DNA from: Anaerolineales bacterium
Lineage (GTDB): Bacteria > Chloroflexota > Anaerolineae > 4572-78 > NAK82
NCBI GenBank assembly: GCA_024643945.1
Contig: JAHELX010000207.1
Location: 1-9,504 of the forward strand
DNA: 9,504 nucleotides
Direction: 5' to 3'
This document shows positions 7,601 through 9,504 of the stretch, one piece after another. Position numbers and translations under genes: made by a program. Each line of letters opens with the position of its first letter. The first letter of the stretch is position 1. The notes under the pieces are model-generated. The model was not told where the DNA came from and made no database searches. It worked only from the letters and a program-made list of their open reading frames with translations.

Positions 7601-7625
7601 CAGTTGCGGTGTGAGGGGAAAAGTG

Positions 7626-7961
7626 ATGAGCTCTGAGCTTGAATGTCCAGTAACGGCTACGGCCCGTATTCTGGGCGCACGGTGGACGCTACAAATTGTC
7701 CATCATTTGCGTGAGCGCCGCCGCTTTTGTGAGTTGCAGGATCTTGTGGGTGGTGTCAATCCGACGACACTCTCGCAGCGGCTTAAGTTTTTGGAGGAGC
7801 AGGGGCTGATTCTTCGCCGGCCCATCTCTGATGCGCCTCCCCATGTAGAATATGAACTGACCGACAAGGGGCGGGACTTGTTGCCGATCCTGGACGCCCT
7901 GGCGTCTTGGGCTGAAAAGTGGCTTGTGTTGCAGGGTCACGCAGCCCACTCGCGTCGCTGA
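7626..7961 (+). CDS. HxlR/DUF24-family winged-helix repressor
   Basis: A 111-residue DNA-binding regulator of the HxlR (MarR/DUF24) family. It has the family pattern throughout: ECPVTATARILGARWTLQIV at 6-25, FCELQDLVGGVNPTTLSQRL through the recognition helix, and the wing segment VEYELTDKGRDLLP. The N-terminal Cys7 is at the position of the redox- and quinone-reactive cysteine of YodB, CatR and HypR in Bacillus subtilis, so it may sense electrophiles or oxidants. The chosen ATG has GAGGGG (7613-7618) seven bases before it; an upstream GTG at 7611 would put the ribosome site inside the gene. The dioxygenase gene starts 13 bases after the stop. A palindrome on the predicted start site suggests autorepression of the operon. 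The inducer is inferred from relatives, not shown. Confidence 0.9.
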   Translation: MSSELECPVTATARILGARWTLQIVHHLRERRRFCELQDLVGGVNPTTLSQRLKFLEEQGLILRRPISDAPPHVEYELTDKGRDLLPILDALASWAEKWLVLQGHAAHSRR

Positions 7962-7974
7962 TAGGAGTGGTTAT

Positions 7975-8892
7975 ATGCAACCCTTTGTAATTCATCCCAA
8001 TACTTATGTGGGTTCCGTTCATTTGACTGTATCCGACCTGGAACGTTCGTTGCGCTTTTATGGCGACGTGCTGGGTTTCAATACACGTCAGCGCCAGGAC
8101 AGCACAGTCTGGCTGACAGCCGACGGTATGACCTCGCCTCTCGTGCTGACAGAGCAGCCAGGTGCCCGACCCAAGCCGCCACGCACCACGGGTCTTTACC
8201 ATTTTGCCATCCTGATGCCCAGCCGGGTGGACCTGGCTCGCTCGCTGCGTCACCTGGTTGAAGTGCGCTACCCGCTACAGGGCGCTGCCGATCATCTGGT
8301 GAGCGAGGCTCTATACCTGGCTGATCCCGACGGCAACGGCATAGAAATTTACGCAGATCGTGCACGTAATGCCTGGCCCCGGCGGGGCGGACAATTGCAA
8401 ATGGCAACCGATCCGCTGGACGTGGATGGTCTGCTGGCGGAATTAGAGCGAGACAACCGTCCCTGGGATGGTTTGGCTCCGCAGACGCGCATCGGCCACG
8501 TGCACCTGCATGTCGCTGACCTGCGTCAGGCTGAGGCTTTCTACTGTGACGTGCTGGGCTTTGATCTGGTGATACGCTATGGATCAAGCGCTTTATTCGT
8601 TTCTGCGGGTGGTTATCACCATCATCTGGGTCTGAACACCTGGGCTGGTGTGGGTGCCCCACCACCCCCACCTGACTCGGTAGGACTGCGCTACTACACC
8701 CTCTACCTGCCCGGCAAGGATGAGTTGGATCGCACTGTCGAGCACTTGAAGACCTCCGGCGTTGAGTTGGATAAAATAGCTGACACCGTCTCGTTGCGCG
8801 ACCCATCAGGCAACGCTATCCGATTAGTGACCGGGGATGCATCTGCACTTCCGGAAACGCAGGTACCGGCAAAGGTACCTGTTGAGGATTGA
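7975..8892 (+). CDS. catE: CatE-like two-domain extradiol (catechol 2,3-) dioxygenase
   Basis: A 305-residue vicinal-oxygen-chelate protein of four beta-alpha-beta modules in two domains, expected to use Fe(II) and O2 to open catechol rings in the cytoplasm. It strongly resembles Bacillus subtilis CatE: GLYHFAIL (73-80), SEALYLADPDGNGIEIYAD (110-128), IGHVHLHVADL (173-183) and ALFVSAGGYHHHLGLN (206-221) are near-identical in my memory of that protein. A 2-His-1-Glu set, H16, H76 and E124, is present in the first domain; the second keeps His residues but lacks the Glu (AIRLV at 281-285). The ATG start follows AGGAG (7963-7967) at seven bases; the frame is open upstream but that part overlaps the regulator. 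It is in an operon with the HxlR gene, as expected for a repressor and its target. The membrane partner CatD is absent. The symbol is tentative. Confidence 0.85.
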   Translation: MQPFVIHPNTYVGSVHLTVSDLERSLRFYGDVLGFNTRQRQDSTVWLTADGMTSPLVLTEQPGARPKPPRTTGLYHFAILMPSRVDLARSLRHLVEVRYPLQGAADHLVSEALYLADPDGNGIEIYADRARNAWPRRGGQLQMATDPLDVDGLLAELERDNRPWDGLAPQTRIGHVHLHVADLRQAEAFYCDVLGFDLVIRYGSSALFVSAGGYHHHLGLNTWAGVGAPPPPPDSVGLRYYTLYLPGKDELDRTVEHLKTSGVELDKIADTVSLRDPSGNAIRLVTGDASALPETQVPAKVPVED

Positions 8893-8909
8893 GTAATTGG
8901 AGGACAGTT

Positions 8910-9218
8910 TTGGCTCATTACTTAGTACGAGCAAAGCCGCAATGGGAGAAACTCTCTGATCTGCGGCGGCGACTGGATGCTGGTGAAATCGTCAAAATGC
9001 GACCCTTTGGCCGCGCTTTGGATGACAGTCTACGCCGCGTCCGATTGGAGAGCCCGGACGTGGCAATCTGGGAAGAAGAAGACTACTGCCGCCCACCCCT
9101 GGCTCAAGAGCGAGCCGCGGTCCTCGACCACTACTTCGAGGACCTGGCGGTGACCCTTGTCGAGCCAGATCAGGGTTGGAGCCAAATTGACGACTTGCCT
9201 CCACTTTGGGCGGGGTAA
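8910..9218 (+). CDS. Small conserved-looking protein of unknown function
   Basis: I do not recognise this 102-residue soluble protein. It starts at TTG (8910), placed by GGAGGA (8899-8904) five bases upstream; another TTG at 8889 would overlap the dioxygenase stop and contain the ribosome site. The N-terminus MAHYLVRAKP looks like a beta strand, then a charged helix (LSDLRRRLDAGEI), a MRPFGRALDDSL segment, an acidic stretch WEEEDYC (54-60, the only Cys at 60) and an amphipathic helix LAQERAAVLDHYFEDL. The C-terminus is DDLPPLWAG. No signal peptide, membrane segment or known catalytic motif is visible. It lies 17 bases after the dioxygenase stop and so is probably the third gene of the regulator operon, which suggests a role with catechol or quinone detoxification. 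Confidence 0.75.
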   Translation: MAHYLVRAKPQWEKLSDLRRRLDAGEIVKMRPFGRALDDSLRRVRLESPDVAIWEEEDYCRPPLAQERAAVLDHYFEDLAVTLVEPDQGWSQIDDLPPLWAG

Positions 9219-9281
9219 CGGCGAGACGGCCAAATGCCGACTCGGACCAACGTCGAAGCTGGCCCAATTGGATGCATCGCG

Positions 9282-9340
9282 GTAACTACTCAGGTGCAAC
9301 GCACTTTGGCCGTATCATGGCGAATCAAGTGCGTTGCACC
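9282..9340 (+). repeat. Structured intergenic element E3 (GTAACTACTCAG tag plus perfect 14-bp stem)
   Basis: The tag GTAACTACTCAG (9282-9293) abuts, by one shared G, the left arm GGTGCAACGCACTT (9293-9306), the exact reverse complement of AAGTGCGTTGCACC (9327-9340). The 20-base loop can form a further GCC/GGC pair set (9309-9311/9319-9321). There is no T-run after it, so it is not an intrinsic terminator. The arm sequence is unrelated to E1 and E2; only the tag and its placement are shared. The next gene's ribosome site starts 11 bases downstream. Confidence 0.7.
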
Positions 9341-9362
9341 TATCTGCCTAAAGGAATTTGTA

Positions 9363-9504
9363 ATGATAACTCAAAACAACAAGCAAAACACTTTGCTAGC
9401 TATGTTTGCCCATCCCGACGACGAGGCTTTCGGCACTGGCGGCACCCTGGCCCATTATGCGGCCGCGGGGACGCGCGTGGCTCTGGTCTGCGCCACCCGG
9501 GGAG
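9363..9504 (+). CDS. PIG-L/LmbE-family deacetylase, 3'-truncated
   Basis: The first 47 codons of a zinc-dependent N-acetylglucosaminyl deacetylase/amidase of the PIG-L family. The diagnostic AHPDDE motif is at residues 16-21: His17 and Asp20 are the family's zinc ligands and Asp19 its catalytic base. It is followed by the usual [13 protein letters not shown] helix and VALVCATRG strand. The ATG has AAGGAA (9351-9356) six bases upstream. The window ends before the second zinc histidine, so specificity cannot be judged. Possible roles include a step in a sugar-thiol pathway (BshB/MshB/Mca-like) or deacetylation of another amino sugar. It is 144 bases from the preceding gene, separated by E3, so it may be a separate transcript. 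Confidence 0.88.
   Translation, partial: MITQNNKQNTLLAMFAHPDDEAFGTGGTLAHYAAAGTRVALVCATRG

Noticed and set aside
7924..7974. Upstream extension of the dioxygenase start by 17 codons
   Set aside because: It would overlap the regulator gene and bypass the good AGGAG site before the ATG at 7975; the extension has no similarity to the family's N-terminus.
8078..8806. A 242-codon open frame on the minus strand opposite the dioxygenase
   Set aside because: It lies antisense within a well-conserved dioxygenase gene, is rich in Arg, Pro and Ser as expected of a GC-rich shadow frame, and has no recognisable domain.
3375..9340. Integron attC sites, since palindromes separate unrelated genes
   Set aside because: The GTTRRRY/RYYYAAC core sites are not present at the ends, no integrase is seen, and one element follows a promoter and operator rather than a gene end.
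9282..9350. E3 as an intrinsic transcription terminator
   Set aside because: The stem is perfect and 14 bp long, but the downstream bases TATCTGCC contain no T-run, and E2 with the same tag lies after a promoter, where termination before the gene would need special control.

Overview
The window looks like chromosomal DNA of a moderately GC-rich bacterium, most likely a member of the Chloroflexota. That placement is inferred from gene content: a very large cyclase/AAA/TPR protein of the type these genomes carry in many copies, a PaiA-like acetyltransferase, a WbbL-type glycosyltransferase and a PIG-L deacetylase. No rRNA or other firm marker is present. I see no transposase, CRISPR array, tRNA or rRNA.

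Layout. Positions 2-3301 (+) hold the C-terminal 1,099 codons of a sensor protein (degenerate C2-type cyclase half, AAA ATPase, TPRs); its start lies outside the window. A 243-base gap follows with a structured repeat element (E1). Next on the + strand are a PaiA-like GNAT acetyltransferase and a YegS/BmrU-type lipid kinase, 19 bases apart and probably co-transcribed, then a membrane-anchored alpha/beta hydrolase. A family 2 glycosyltransferase on the minus strand converges on the hydrolase. The 369-base region between this glycosyltransferase and the next gene contains two strong back-to-back sigma70 promoters, a long palindrome on the presumed start site of the rightward transcript, a hairpin, and a second structured element (E2). 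The rightward operon encodes an HxlR/DUF24 regulator, a two-domain CatE-like extradiol dioxygenase and a small uncharacterised protein. A third structured element (E3) precedes the start of a PIG-L/LmbE deacetylase gene that runs off the window.

How the parts may work together. The regulator/dioxygenase pair closely resembles the CatR/YodB-CatDE system of Bacillus subtilis, in which DUF24 repressors with a reactive N-terminal cysteine sense catechols and quinones and release a catechol 2,3-dioxygenase gene. This copy lacks catD and carries instead a small unknown gene. The operator-like palindrome over the start site fits autoregulation.

The least explained signal is the element family. E1, E2 and E3 share a 12-base tag (GTAACNACTCAG; E2 lacks one base) abutting the left arm of a strong inverted repeat. 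The arm sequence differs between copies, but base pairing is kept. Each lies in the untranslated region before an otherwise unrelated gene. They could be a cis-acting RNA family or a dispersed palindromic repeat; I do not recognise them.
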